From Bacteroidales bacterium (GTDB lineage: Bacteria > Bacteroidota > Bacteroidia > Bacteroidales > VadinHA17), in the NCBI GenBank assembly GCA_009881065.1, contig WXFE01000080.1, forward strand, positions 1-49,938: a stretch of 49,938 bases of DNA, given 5' to 3'. How positions within the stretch are numbered: the first letter of the stretch is position 1; the number at the start of each line of letters is the position of its first letter. Positions 34,358 to 43,300 of the stretch are shown here, one piece after another. The notes below the pieces were generated by a model that saw only the letters and a list, made by a program, of their open reading frames with translations, did not search any database and had not been told where the DNA came from. The translations under genes were made by a program, and so were the position numbers.

Positions 34358-34360
34358 CAT
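34350..34360. promoter_or_regulatory. Candidate GntR/FCD operator (ATGT-CAT-ACAT), site 2
   Basis: Perfect 11-bp palindrome with ATGT/ACAT arms around CAT, in the divergent region between the amidase operon and murK. It matches the GT-NNN-AC pattern of FadR-subfamily operators and overlaps the minus-strand -33 element, where a bound repressor would block transcription. The core recurs at 16214-16222. A second, looser inverted repeat (tgtca/tgaca, 34351-34366) overlaps it. Confidence 0.38.
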
Positions 34361-34370
34361 CTGACAAAAA

Positions 34371-34400
34371 CTGATAATTCAATATAAATAATTACATTTG
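34371..34400 (+). promoter_or_regulatory. Promoter of the murK-murQ-gntR operon
   Basis: A perfect TAnnTTTG -7 box (TACATTTG, 34393-34400) lies on the plus strand. The -33 region around 34371 (CTG) is weak. The predicted start near 34406 leaves a leader of about 85 nt before the ATG at 34491, with no obvious ribosome-binding site. Confidence 0.45.
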
Positions 34401-34490
34401 TTATTTCTTTCGGTTACGGAACGGACAAAAAAACGTAACTTGTTCCTGTAATCCGCTGAGCAAAAATATTAAAGCCTATTTCCTACACAG

Positions 34491-35348
34491 ATGATACTGA
34501 TAGCAGACAGTGGCTCTACAAAGACTGAATGGAGAGAGGTGAGCGATGGAGTTGCAGGGAAGTCATACATCTCTACCGGAATCAATCCGTTTTTTGTGAC
34601 GGGTGAAGAGATGATCCGTCTTTTTGGCAAAGAGTTGCCGGAATTGAAGGGAGCGGGTGTCAGCCGGATATTCTTTTATGGTACCGGGGTAAGCAATGCT
34701 TCCAAGGCTGATATTGTCAGGGGAGCACTCTCTTCATTTTTCGGCACCGATAAGCTGTTTATCGGCAGTGACCTGCTCGGAGCAGCCAGGTCACTGTGTC
34801 AGAATGAACCCGGGATAGCATGTATTATCGGCACAGGCTCCAACTCCTGTTATTATAATGGTAATGAGATTGTTGCCAATGTATCGCCACTGGGTTATAT
34901 TCTTGGTGATGAGGGAGGAGGAGCTGTCATAGGAAGGAAACTGGTGGCGGGGGTGCTCAAGAAGCAGCTTCCGGGCATAGTGATCGAGAACTTTTTCAGG
35001 GCTTATCCCTACACTCCGGCTGAGATTCTTGACAACGTCTACAACATGCCTTTCCCGAACAGGTTCCTGGGACAGTTTACCAGGTTCATCGCTGACAATA
35101 TCCATGTACCGGAGCTCCAGGCCATTATCACATCAAGCTTCGATGAGTTCATTGTCCGCAATGTGCTTTCATATCCTGAGGCACGCAGGTACCCGGTTCA
35201 TTTCACGGGAAGTATAGCTTATCATTTCAGATCGTTCCTGGAGGATTTGCTGGTAAAGCACAGGCTACAGCCGGGGTTGTTCACACTTACTCCCATGGAA
35301 AACCTGGTGAAGTACCATATTCAGAATTCAGATTTATTAACAATATGA
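34491..35348 (+). CDS. murK: MurNAc/GlcNAc kinase (MurK-like, BadF/BadG/BcrA ATPase fold)
   Basis: ASKHA-fold kinase of the BadF/BadG family, 285 residues, cytoplasmic. Phosphate-binding motifs are ADSGSTKT (residues 5-12) and GTGSNS (114-119), with the adenosine/metal region GYILGDEGGGAVIGR (135-149). This matches the N-acetylglucosamine kinase subgroup that includes MurK of Clostridium and Tannerella, which phosphorylates C6 of MurNAc and GlcNAc. Its stop overlaps the murQ start by 4 bp (ATGA). That coupling to the etherase supports MurNAc as substrate; GlcNAc is also possible. The organism can thus handle free MurNAc from NamZ without a phosphotransferase system. Confidence 0.85.
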   Translation: MILIADSGSTKTEWREVSDGVAGKSYISTGINPFFVTGEEMIRLFGKELPELKGAGVSRIFFYGTGVSNASKADIVRGALSSFFGTDKLFIGSDLLGAARSLCQNEPGIACIIGTGSNSCYYNGNEIVANVSPLGYILGDEGGGAVIGRKLVAGVLKKQLPGIVIENFFRAYPYTPAEILDNVYNMPFPNRFLGQFTRFIADNIHVPELQAIITSSFDEFIVRNVLSYPEARRYPVHFTGSIAYHFRSFLEDLLVKHRLQPGLFTLTPMENLVKYHIQNSDLLTI

Positions 35349-36187
35349 TCAGACAGGCTGAGAAAAAACAGGACCTGAGCATTACGGAGTTGCCGTCAAA
35401 TTTTGAGGATCTTGACAAGATGACGGTCAATGAACTGCTTACCAATATCAACCACGAGGATGCAAAGGTTCATGTAGCGGTAAGGAAAGCCATTCCTGAC
35501 ATAGAGAGACTGATTAACCAGATACTTGTCAGGATGCAGAAGGGAGGCCGCCTCTTTTATCTTGGTGCAGGCACCAGCGGAAGACTGGGTGTGCTTGACG
35601 CCTCTGAAATACCCCCTACATTCGGTGTTCCCGATACGGTGGTGATCGGTCTCATCGCCGGGGGCGAAACTGCACTTCGCAAGGCAGTGGAGTCAGCTGA
35701 AGATGACTACACAAAATCATGGAACGAGCTTGAAATATTCAATATCAACACTAAGGACTCCGTCATAGGCATCGCTGCCTCGGGGACCACCCCCTACGTG
35801 ATAGGCGGCCTGCAGAAGGCAAGAGAGAATGGAATCCTGACGGGATGCATCACATGTAACCCCAGGGGGCCCATAGTGGATGTGGCCGAATACCCCATAG
35901 TGGTAGTGGTGGGTCCTGAGTTCGTTACCGGAAGCACCCGGCTGAAGGCCGGAACAGCGCAGAAAATGGTGCTGAACATGATCACAACCACCCTTATGAT
36001 TAAGCTTGGAAGGGTCAAGGGAAACAAGATGGTCAACATGCAACTGACCAACAAGAAACTGATTGAAAGGGGAACGAGGATGATAGTGGAGGAGCTTAAT
36101 ATTCAAAGGGAAGCAGCACGCATACTCCTTATGGAGCATGGATCGGTAAAAAAAGCCCTGGAGTTTTACAGGGATAAATATAAGTAA
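35345..36187 (+). CDS. murQ: N-acetylmuramic acid 6-phosphate etherase MurQ
   Basis: Cleaves the lactyl ether of MurNAc-6-phosphate to give GlcNAc-6-phosphate and D-lactate. SIS-domain protein of 280 residues (E. coli MurQ 298). Visible motifs are RLFYLGAGTSGRLGVLDASE with Glu88, equivalent to the catalytic Glu83 of E. coli, and ESAEDD with Glu119, equivalent to Glu114. Further matches are GIAASGTTPYV, the sugar-phosphate loop GSTRLKAGTAQKMVLNM, and NMQLTNKKL near the C-terminus. It begins inside the murK stop codon and is followed after 1 bp by the GntR gene. Its presence is the clearest sign that this locus consumes MurNAc rather than chitin-type GlcNAc only. Confidence 0.96.
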   Translation: MIRQAEKKQDLSITELPSNFEDLDKMTVNELLTNINHEDAKVHVAVRKAIPDIERLINQILVRMQKGGRLFYLGAGTSGRLGVLDASEIPPTFGVPDTVVIGLIAGGETALRKAVESAEDDYTKSWNELEIFNINTKDSVIGIAASGTTPYVIGGLQKARENGILTGCITCNPRGPIVDVAEYPIVVVVGPEFVTGSTRLKAGTAQKMVLNMITTTLMIKLGRVKGNKMVNMQLTNKKLIERGTRMIVEELNIQREAARILLMEHGSVKKALEFYRDKYK

Positions 36188-36188
36188 A

Positions 36189-36914
36189 ATGACTAATGAT
36201 GTCTTCAGTAAAATCGGTTCGGGACTGACACTCAGTCAGAAGATTGAGAGGCGGATCGAAGAAGCAATACGACAGAAGAAGCTGCTGCCCGGCACCAGGC
36301 TGCCGACCGAAAAAGAGCTCTGCACTCAGTTTGCCGTCAGCCGGACAGCCCTGAGGGAAGCCCTCAGGCGTCTCAGTGCACGCGGACTCATCGACATCCG
36401 TAAGGGAAGCGGAATGTATATCTCTGAGCTCAAAATCGAGGATGCCATCAATTCACTACATCTGTTCTATGACCTCAGGTTCAACTCTGACCTCATCCTG
36501 CAGATAATTGAGGTTCGCAGGCTCTTCGAGCCGGAAGTGGCCAGGCTGGCGGCACGCAACCGTACGGATGAGGACATCCGCACCCTGCAGAAAAACCAGC
36601 ATGAACTGAGGAAATGCAATCCTGACAACACACAGCTTGAAGTTGACCTGATCAACCGGTTCCACATGAACCTGTCAAAAGCCACAGGCAACCCGATAGT
36701 GATCATAAGCCTGGAACCAGTATATTCCCTCCTGCCCCGGATGAGGAACCTCATCTACGGCAACATCGAGGGTGAGAAGGAGTATACCCTGAAATACCAG
36801 AGTGAACTGCTGGAGGCGCTGAAGGAGAAAGACTCCCAGAAGGCTTATGAGGCTTCAGTAGCTCTGCTGGAACGGAACATGGAGATCTACAAAAAGTACT
36901 TTAAAACCAACTGA
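36189..36914 (+). CDS. GntR-family transcriptional regulator, FadR/FCD subgroup
   Basis: 241-residue regulator. An N-terminal winged helix (about residues 10-78, with LPGTRLPTEKELCTQFAVSR and ALREALRRLSARGLI) is followed by an all-helical FCD ligand-binding domain (about 90-235). FCD regulators typically sense small acids or sugar phosphates and often bind metal through Asp/His residues. Located between murQ and the GH18 gene, it is likely the local regulator of the locus, perhaps sensing MurNAc-6-P, GlcNAc-6-P or lactate. The palindrome at 34350-34360 and its match at 16214-16222 are candidate binding sites. Confidence 0.92.
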   Translation: MTNDVFSKIGSGLTLSQKIERRIEEAIRQKKLLPGTRLPTEKELCTQFAVSRTALREALRRLSARGLIDIRKGSGMYISELKIEDAINSLHLFYDLRFNSDLILQIIEVRRLFEPEVARLAARNRTDEDIRTLQKNQHELRKCNPDNTQLEVDLINRFHMNLSKATGNPIVIISLEPVYSLLPRMRNLIYGNIEGEKEYTLKYQSELLEALKEKDSQKAYEASVALLERNMEIYKKYFKTN

Positions 36915-36970
36915 TACACCTCTCAATAATCTGCATACCGCGCAGGATAACATTTGCAGCAGTAATTGGC

Positions 36971-38413
36971 TTGTTGACCTGCCTTACGGTTGCCGCCCAG
37001 GAACCCGACAGCCTTTTTGTAGGTATTCATCAGGCCGAGAGTCAATACTATTCCAGGGTTTTTGACACTGCCACTCTCCGCGCAGTTGCCTCTCCTGTGA
37101 CACCGGCGACACTCAAGAGCAGGAAAAACGGGGAGCCCGCATTCATGGTTTATGGCTGGCACCCATACTGGGCAGGCAATACCGCATACCTTGACTATGA
37201 CTATTCAGTACTGACCCATATTGCCTGGTTCAGTTACGAGGTAGACACTGCAACCGGATTGTATACAACGCTGAGAGGGTGGGATATCACCCCGGTGATA
37301 GATCATGCACACCAGCAGGGTGTCAGGGTGATGCTCACAGTTACCAACTTCGGCTCTGCCAGGAACACTGCCCTGCTCACTGATACCGTGAAACAGTGGA
37401 ACCTTATAAATGAGCTGGTATACCAGCTGAAGAAGCGCAACGGCGATGGCGTGAATTTTGATTTTGAAACCGTACCTGCTTCCATGAAGTCCAATATGGC
37501 AAGCTTTTGCAGGAGGGCTGTCAGAGGCATCAAGGCTGAACTGCCAAATGCCGAGATATCTCTGGCAACACCCGCGGTAAACTGGTCTGACGCATGGGAC
37601 CTTAAAGCGCTCGCGGAGATCTGTGACTACCTGATCATGATGGGCTACAACTATTACTGGAGCGGTTCCTCCACTGCAGGCCCCGTGGCTCCGCTGAGAG
37701 GAGAAAACTACAACATCACCAGGAGCATACAGGAAGACTACCTGGATGCCGGGGTCCCTGCCTCAAAACTACTGCTGGGAATGCCATGGTACGGCTATGA
37801 CTGGCCAGTAACCGGCAGCTCCAGAAAGGCCGGAACCACCGGGAGTGGCTCATCACGGACATATATTGCCACCATACCAATGGTTAACGCTTACGGAAAA
37901 AAATTTGACAACGATACAGATGTGCCGTGGATGAGTTACCAGAAGGACGCGCAGTGGAGACAGATGTGGTTCGAAGACAGTCTCAGCCTGCTCCTGAAGA
38001 CAGACTTCGCAAAAAAAAGGGACCTGGCCGGAGTGGGAATATGGGCGCTGAGCTACGAGGCAGGAAGACCTGAGTTGTGGAACGGCATGAAGGCAGTGAT
38101 TGAAGGAACAGTCTCTTCTGATGGCAGCCCGGCAATGCCGGGAACAGGAGGCAGCGGGATACTGAACATAATCCCGAATCCGGTAAAGGATAAAGCGCTG
38201 GTCAGTTGTTATATCTCCCGGCCATGCACCATTACCATCACAATTTATGACCAGGACGGAAGAGTTGTGGAAGTGACGGAAAAGGCTTCCCTCCCGCCGG
38301 GCATAATGACATCAGAAATTGATGCAGGAAAACTGGCACCCGGTATATATTTCTGTGTGCTTAACACCGGCGAAGGCAGGTCTGTACGAAAATTTGCAGT
38401 TGCCGGAAACTAA
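36971..38413 (+). CDS. GH18 family glycosidase with type IX secretion sorting domain; start codon uncertain
   Basis: Chitinase-fold (GH18) enzyme of the YaaH/SleL-like kind that acts on peptidoglycan or related GlcNAc glycans. The active-site line NGDGVNFDFETVP keeps Asp164 and Glu166 (counted from the TTG start), with Asn at the outer position as is usual in wall-acting GH18. YGWHPYW, YLIMMGYNYYW and GVGIWALSYEAG fit the barrel strands. The last 85 residues (ILNIIPNPVKDKALVSCYIS to the C-terminus) form a type IX secretion C-terminal sorting domain, so the protein is probably exported to the surface. TTG at 36971 is the first conventional start, but the frame upstream encodes the beginning of a signal peptide (PRRITFAAVIGLLTCLTVAAQ). 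An ATA at 36935 stands where ATG would be expected. Confidence 0.85.
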   Translation: MLTCLTVAAQEPDSLFVGIHQAESQYYSRVFDTATLRAVASPVTPATLKSRKNGEPAFMVYGWHPYWAGNTAYLDYDYSVLTHIAWFSYEVDTATGLYTTLRGWDITPVIDHAHQQGVRVMLTVTNFGSARNTALLTDTVKQWNLINELVYQLKKRNGDGVNFDFETVPASMKSNMASFCRRAVRGIKAELPNAEISLATPAVNWSDAWDLKALAEICDYLIMMGYNYYWSGSSTAGPVAPLRGENYNITRSIQEDYLDAGVPASKLLLGMPWYGYDWPVTGSSRKAGTTGSGSSRTYIATIPMVNAYGKKFDNDTDVPWMSYQKDAQWRQMWFEDSLSLLLKTDFAKKRDLAGVGIWALSYEAGRPELWNGMKAVIEGTVSSDGSPAMPGTGGSGILNIIPNPVKDKALVSCYISRPCTITITIYDQDGRVVEVTEKASLPPGIMTSEIDAGKLAPGIYFCVLNTGEGRSVRKFAVAGN

Positions 38414-38426
38414 ATAATATAACAAA

Positions 38427-39677
38427 ATGAAAAAAACAGTGCTTGCCATTATCATGGCTATCACTCTGCAGTCAATGAACGGACAGATGCAACAGGCAAT
38501 TGAAAGAATTGCAGGAGAATACGGCCTGATGGGACTAACTGTGGTTACTGTGAATGACGGCATGATCGCGGGTGAGTGGTACACAGGCCTGAGGGACTAT
38601 GACCGCAACCTCCCGGTGGACGAAAATACCAAATTCCGGATCGCCTCCATCTCCAAGTTCGTGATGACAACGGCTATGATGAAACTTTGCGATCAGAAAA
38701 GGCTGGACCTTGACGCTGATGCAAGTGACTACCTTGGATTCAGGTTAAGGAATCCCAGCCATCCTGAAAAGACCGTGACTGTGAGGATGCTGTTGCTCCA
38801 TACCGGATCACTGAATGAGGGGACCGGGTATGATCCGTTCCTGATGGCAACCTACAACAATGTAGGAAATCCACCCTCATTCAGTGAGCTGTTTGTACCA
38901 GGAGGAAAGTATTATACTGAAGACATGTGGAGAAAGGAAGCGCCCGGGGAATATTACACATACTGCAACGCGAACTTCGGGCTGGCCGGCACAATCATAG
39001 AGAGGATAACAGGGCAGCGTTTTGAGGAGTATATCCAGCAGACTCTCTTTATTCCGCTGGGCATCAACGGATCATATATCGCCGAAGGGGTTACTGACAT
39101 CAACAACCTTGCGGTAATTTATGGCAGGAAAGAGGGCAAATGGACCCCGGGCACTGATGACTACAAAGGGATGATGTCGTCACCGCGCGATTTTTCGGGT
39201 TATGTCACGGGAACCAACGGTGCGGTCTTTTCGCCACAGGGCGGCCTGAGGATCTCTGCCGCAGAGCTGGCACGTATTATGATACTGCACATGAATAAAG
39301 GAAAATATGACGGCAGGCGTATCATTTCCGGGAAGAGTATCAGGCTGATGCACAGTGCACAATTCATATCCACACCCGCCAACAGTGACAATGAAGGGGT
39401 ACGGGCAGGCAATCGCGGACTGAGTGTTCAGATACTGCCTGAATCAGCATCCGGCACCATCCTCCCTGAAGGTTCTCACTTCCTCGGACACTCGGGGTCA
39501 GCTTACGGTCTGGTCTCAGCCTTTTTCTTCGATCCGAAAGAAAAGTGCGGATTCATCTTTATCACCAACGGCATTGCCGGGGAGCGGGAAGCAGGACCAT
39601 CGGGCTCGTTTTACAGCTTCGAGGAAGACCTGATCAGGGCGCTTCGCGACAACGGATTCCTGACATGTAAAAAATAA
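38427..39677 (+). CDS. Serine hydrolase of the class C beta-lactamase/DD-peptidase family, exported
   Basis: 416-residue penicillin-binding-fold serine hydrolase. It has an N-terminal signal peptide (MKKTVLAIIMAITLQSMNGQ), the SxxK motif Ser74-Ile-Ser-Lys77 with nucleophile Ser74, the YxN motif Tyr179-Cys-Asn181 (YTYCNANFG) and the third motif HSG near residue 356 (FLGHSGSAYGL). These enzymes include D-aminopeptidases, DD-carboxypeptidases and esterases. In this locus removal of D-Ala or cleavage of wall peptides is plausible. There is no sign that it confers drug resistance. It follows the GH18 gene by 13 bp and precedes the DUF4126 gene by 5 bp. Confidence 0.87.
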   Translation: MKKTVLAIIMAITLQSMNGQMQQAIERIAGEYGLMGLTVVTVNDGMIAGEWYTGLRDYDRNLPVDENTKFRIASISKFVMTTAMMKLCDQKRLDLDADASDYLGFRLRNPSHPEKTVTVRMLLLHTGSLNEGTGYDPFLMATYNNVGNPPSFSELFVPGGKYYTEDMWRKEAPGEYYTYCNANFGLAGTIIERITGQRFEEYIQQTLFIPLGINGSYIAEGVTDINNLAVIYGRKEGKWTPGTDDYKGMMSSPRDFSGYVTGTNGAVFSPQGGLRISAAELARIMILHMNKGKYDGRRIISGKSIRLMHSAQFISTPANSDNEGVRAGNRGLSVQILPESASGTILPEGSHFLGHSGSAYGLVSAFFFDPKEKCGFIFITNGIAGEREAGPSGSFYSFEEDLIRALRDNGFLTCKK

Positions 39678-39682
39678 TTGCA

Positions 39683-40267
39683 ATGAATGCTGAACTTATC
39701 ACTGCTGTTGCAATAGGCATCGGACTGGCGGCCAGCGCCGGCTTCAGGGTGTTCGTGCCGATGCTGGTTGCTGCCATCGCAGCCAGAACCGGCATACTGC
39801 CACTGAACGAAAGTTTTCAGTGGCTGGCATCATGGCCTTCGATTATCATTCTTGGAACAGCAACGGTGGTTGAGATACTGGCCTACTACATACCTGTGGT
39901 TGACAATCTTCTTGATACTCTCTCCACGCCTCTGGCGATAGGAGCCGGGACCCTCCTGCTCACCTCGGTGCTTCCTATTGACAGCGAGCTGATGAAGTGG
40001 ATCACCGGCGCTGCCGTGGGTGGTGGCAGCGCTGCCGTGGTACAGAGTGGCAGTGCCCTGACAAGGCTCACCTCAACAAAACTGACGGCCGGCCTTGGCA
40101 ACCCGGTAGTGGCAACGGCAGAGAACGTGGCTGCCACAGGAACCTCAATCCTTGCTCTGGTAATACCCTTTTTTATCCTGACCCTCTTTCTGCTGCTCAC
40201 AATACTGATCTTCACCGTAGTCAGAAGGAGGCTGCGCAGGTCACACAATAAAAATTTAAGCGCCTGA
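39683..40267 (+). CDS. DUF4126 membrane protein
   Basis: 194-residue hydrophobic protein of the DUF4126 family. About five membrane segments are visible, beginning ELITAVAIGIGLAASAGFR and ending with a long hydrophobic helix (LALVIPFFILTLFLLLTIL) and a basic tail (VVRRRLRRSHNKN). Gly/Ala-rich small-residue motifs in the middle (AAVGGGSAAVVQSGSAL) are typical. Function of the family is unknown. It is the last gene of the murK operon, 5 bp after the serine hydrolase, so a link to wall salvage is possible but could simply be positional. Confidence 0.85.
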   Translation: MNAELITAVAIGIGLAASAGFRVFVPMLVAAIAARTGILPLNESFQWLASWPSIIILGTATVVEILAYYIPVVDNLLDTLSTPLAIGAGTLLLTSVLPIDSELMKWITGAAVGGGSAAVVQSGSALTRLTSTKLTAGLGNPVVATAENVAATGTSILALVIPFFILTLFLLLTILIFTVVRRRLRRSHNKNLSA

Positions 40268-40321
40268 AGATATTATATGACACAAGGATGCCACAGTGCT
40301 CCTCCGGTTTGGTTGTTTTAT

Positions 40322-40329
40322 TATCTTTG
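40322..40329 (+). promoter_or_regulatory. Candidate -7 box of the purL promoter
   Basis: TATCTTTG matches TAnnTTTG exactly, 55 bp before the purL ATG, in the 117-bp gap after the DUF4126 gene. I see no good -33 element at the usual 19-21 nt spacing, so the call is tentative. Confidence 0.35.
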
Positions 40330-40384
40330 GCAACAACTACAGTAGCGGCGCCTCAGCCGTTACTTCGCTATTCATAAGCATTCT

Positions 40385-43300
40385 ATGAACTCTGGTATTG
40401 TAATTTTCTTCAGAACTTCCTCCGGGAATATTATTGCTGTCAGGGCAGAAGGAGAACTCACCCGTGATGACACGGCAAAGCTCACATGGCTGTTCGGTAA
40501 TGCCAGCCGCCTGGAAGCGGAGACCGTCAGTGGCACATTCATCGGACCCCGGCGCGAGATGATAACCCCCTGGAGCACTAACGCCGTGGAGATAACACAG
40601 AACATGGCAGTGTCAGGCATCTCAAGAATCGAGGAGTACATTCCCGCCACGGATGAAAATCCGGATCACGATCCCATGCTTCAGAGGGTTTATCACGGAC
40701 TTGACCAGGATATCTTTACCCTGCACCACGAGCCGGAACCGGTACGGGAGATTGATGACATAGCTGCCTACAATGAACAGGAAGGTCTTGCGCTGAGTGC
40801 TGAGGAGATCGAATACCTTAATAACCTGAGCCGCAACCTGGGAAGAAAACTTACAGACAGTGAAGTATTCGGGTTCTCTCAGGTCAACTCCGAGCACTGC
40901 CGGCACAAGATCTTCAACGGCACATTCATCATAGACGGCGAAGAGCGCAAATCGTCACTCTTTGACCTGATCAAGCGTACCACCAGGGAGAACCGGAATC
41001 ACGTCGTTTCGGCATATAAAGACAACTGCGCCTTTCTTGACGGGCCTGTCATCGAACAGTTCGCCCCGGCAACCCAGGACAAACCTGATTATTTCCGGGT
41101 AAAATACATTCAGTCGGTGCTCACCATCAAGGCTGAAACCCATAATTTCCCCACTACCGTTGAGCCCGTTAACGGGGCCTCCACCGGTACCGGCGGAGAG
41201 ATACGTGACCGTATCGCGGGCGGCAAGGGCTCACTCCCCATTGCCGGCACAGCAGTCTATATGACATCCTATCCCAGACCAGACGGACCGCGCGAGTGGG
41301 AAAAATACTGTGAACCGCGCAAATGGCTTTACCAGACACCTGAAGAGATACTGATCAAGGCTTCCAATGGCGCCAGCGACTTCGGGAACAAGTTCGGTCA
41401 GCCGCTTATCTGCGGCTCGGTGCTGACCTTCGAACACTTCACTGACATGAAGCGCTACGGCTTTGACAAGGTGATAATGCTTGCGGGCGGAATCGGCCTC
41501 GGGAAAAAATCCGACAGCACCAAGGATACACCTGAAAAGGGTGACCTGATCGTGCTCCTCGGCGGCGACAATTACAGGATCGGAATGGGCGGAGGGGCTG
41601 TCTCTTCTGTTGATACCGGAGCCTATGACAGCGCCATAGAGCTCAATGCAGTACAGCGTGCCAATCCCGAGATGCAGAAGAGGGTTTACAATACCCTCAG
41701 GGCCATGGCCGAAAGTGACCATAACCCTGTGATATCACTCCATGACCACGGCGCGGGTGGCCATCTCAATTGTCTTTCCGAACTGGTAGAAGCAAGCGGT
41801 GGAACCATTGACATCAGCAAATTGCCGGTGGGTGATCCTACCATGTCAGCCAGAGAGATCATTGGCAACGAATCACAGGAACGGATGGGCCTTGTAATAC
41901 GAAGCAGCGATATAGACCAGCTGACTTCAGTGGCCCGCCGCGAACGGGCTCCAATATATGTCATCGGGGAGGTGACAGGTGATCGCCAGTTCACCTTCCT
42001 TAATCCGTCCGGTGGCAACAGACCCATTGACCTGCAGCTCTCCGACTTCTTCGGAAAGCCTCCGCGGACGGTCATGAATGACACCACCCTGAAGAGCCTG
42101 CAGGAAGATCTCACCTATGAACCTTCTGACCCGGCAAGATACCTTGATGCAGTGCTGCAGCTTGAGGAAGTGGCATGCAAGGAGTGGCTGACAAGCAAGG
42201 TTGACCGTTCCGTGACCGGTCTGATTGCTGTGCAGCAGTGCGCCGGCGAACTGCAACTGCCCCTCAATGATCTTGGGGCCATAGCGCTTGATTACCGGGG
42301 CATGAACGGCATGGCTACCTCGCTCGGTCATGCTCCTGCAGCCGGCCTCATCAGCGCCGCTGCCGGATCAGTGCTCTCGATAGCCGAAGCACTTACCAAT
42401 ATCGTCTGGGCTCCAATGCCTGACGGACTGAAGAGTGTATCCCTGTCGGCCAACTGGATGTGGCCATGCAAAAACCCGGGAGAGGATGCAAGACTATACG
42501 AGGCAGTACAGGCGGCCAGCGACTTCGCGGTAGCGCTTGGAATAAATATCCCCACCGGCAAGGACAGCCTCTCAATGACCCAGAAATACCCTGACGGACC
42601 GGTCTACAGTCCCGGCACCGTCATCATCACCGCTGTAGCGGGAGTAGAAGATATAAAGCGCATCGTTGGTCCGGTGATAAAAAATGATGTGACATATTCA
42701 CTCTTCTGGATTGACATGAGCGGCATGAGGCACGAGCCTGGAGGTTCGGCGTTCAGCCAGACCATCGGCAGTCTGGGAGCCATGGCACCCGGAGTGGCAG
42801 ACGCGGGATACTTCGCAGCCACATTCGAGACACTGCAAATGATGATTAAAGATGACAGGATCATTGCTGGTCATGATATCTCTGCAGGGGGAATGATTGT
42901 CACCCTCCTGGAGATGTGTTTTGCAAACCGTGAGGGGGGAATGGCGCTGAACCTGACCGGGATCGGAGAGAGTGACAGCGTCAGGCTGCTCTACAGCCAG
43001 AACCCCGGTGTTATCATACAGGTCAGGGATAAGGGTGCGACAGAGGAGTTCCTCAGTGAAAGAGGTGTGCGTTTCGCCTCCATCGGACATCCTGTGAGAG
43101 AAAGAAAACTGTCAATAGTCAACGGCAACAACCATTTTGAGTTTGACATTGACCATTGCCGCTCGCTATGGTTCAGGAGCTCATACCTTCTTGATCGCCG
43201 GCAGTGTAAACCGTCATATGCCAGGGAGCGGTTTGACAACCTGGGAGACAATGCAATTCACTATGACCTGAAGAACTTTAAAGGCAACTTCCGGTCACTT

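Noticed and set aside
36971..38413. Chitin-degrading enzyme of a chitin locus
   Set aside because: The NFDFE active-site variant and neighbourhood with MurQ, NamZ and amidase favour a peptidoglycan substrate, though chitin activity is not excluded.
38427..39677. Antibiotic-resistance beta-lactamase
   Set aside because: SxxK and YxN motifs are shared with peptidases and esterases, and location in a wall-salvage operon gives no support for resistance.
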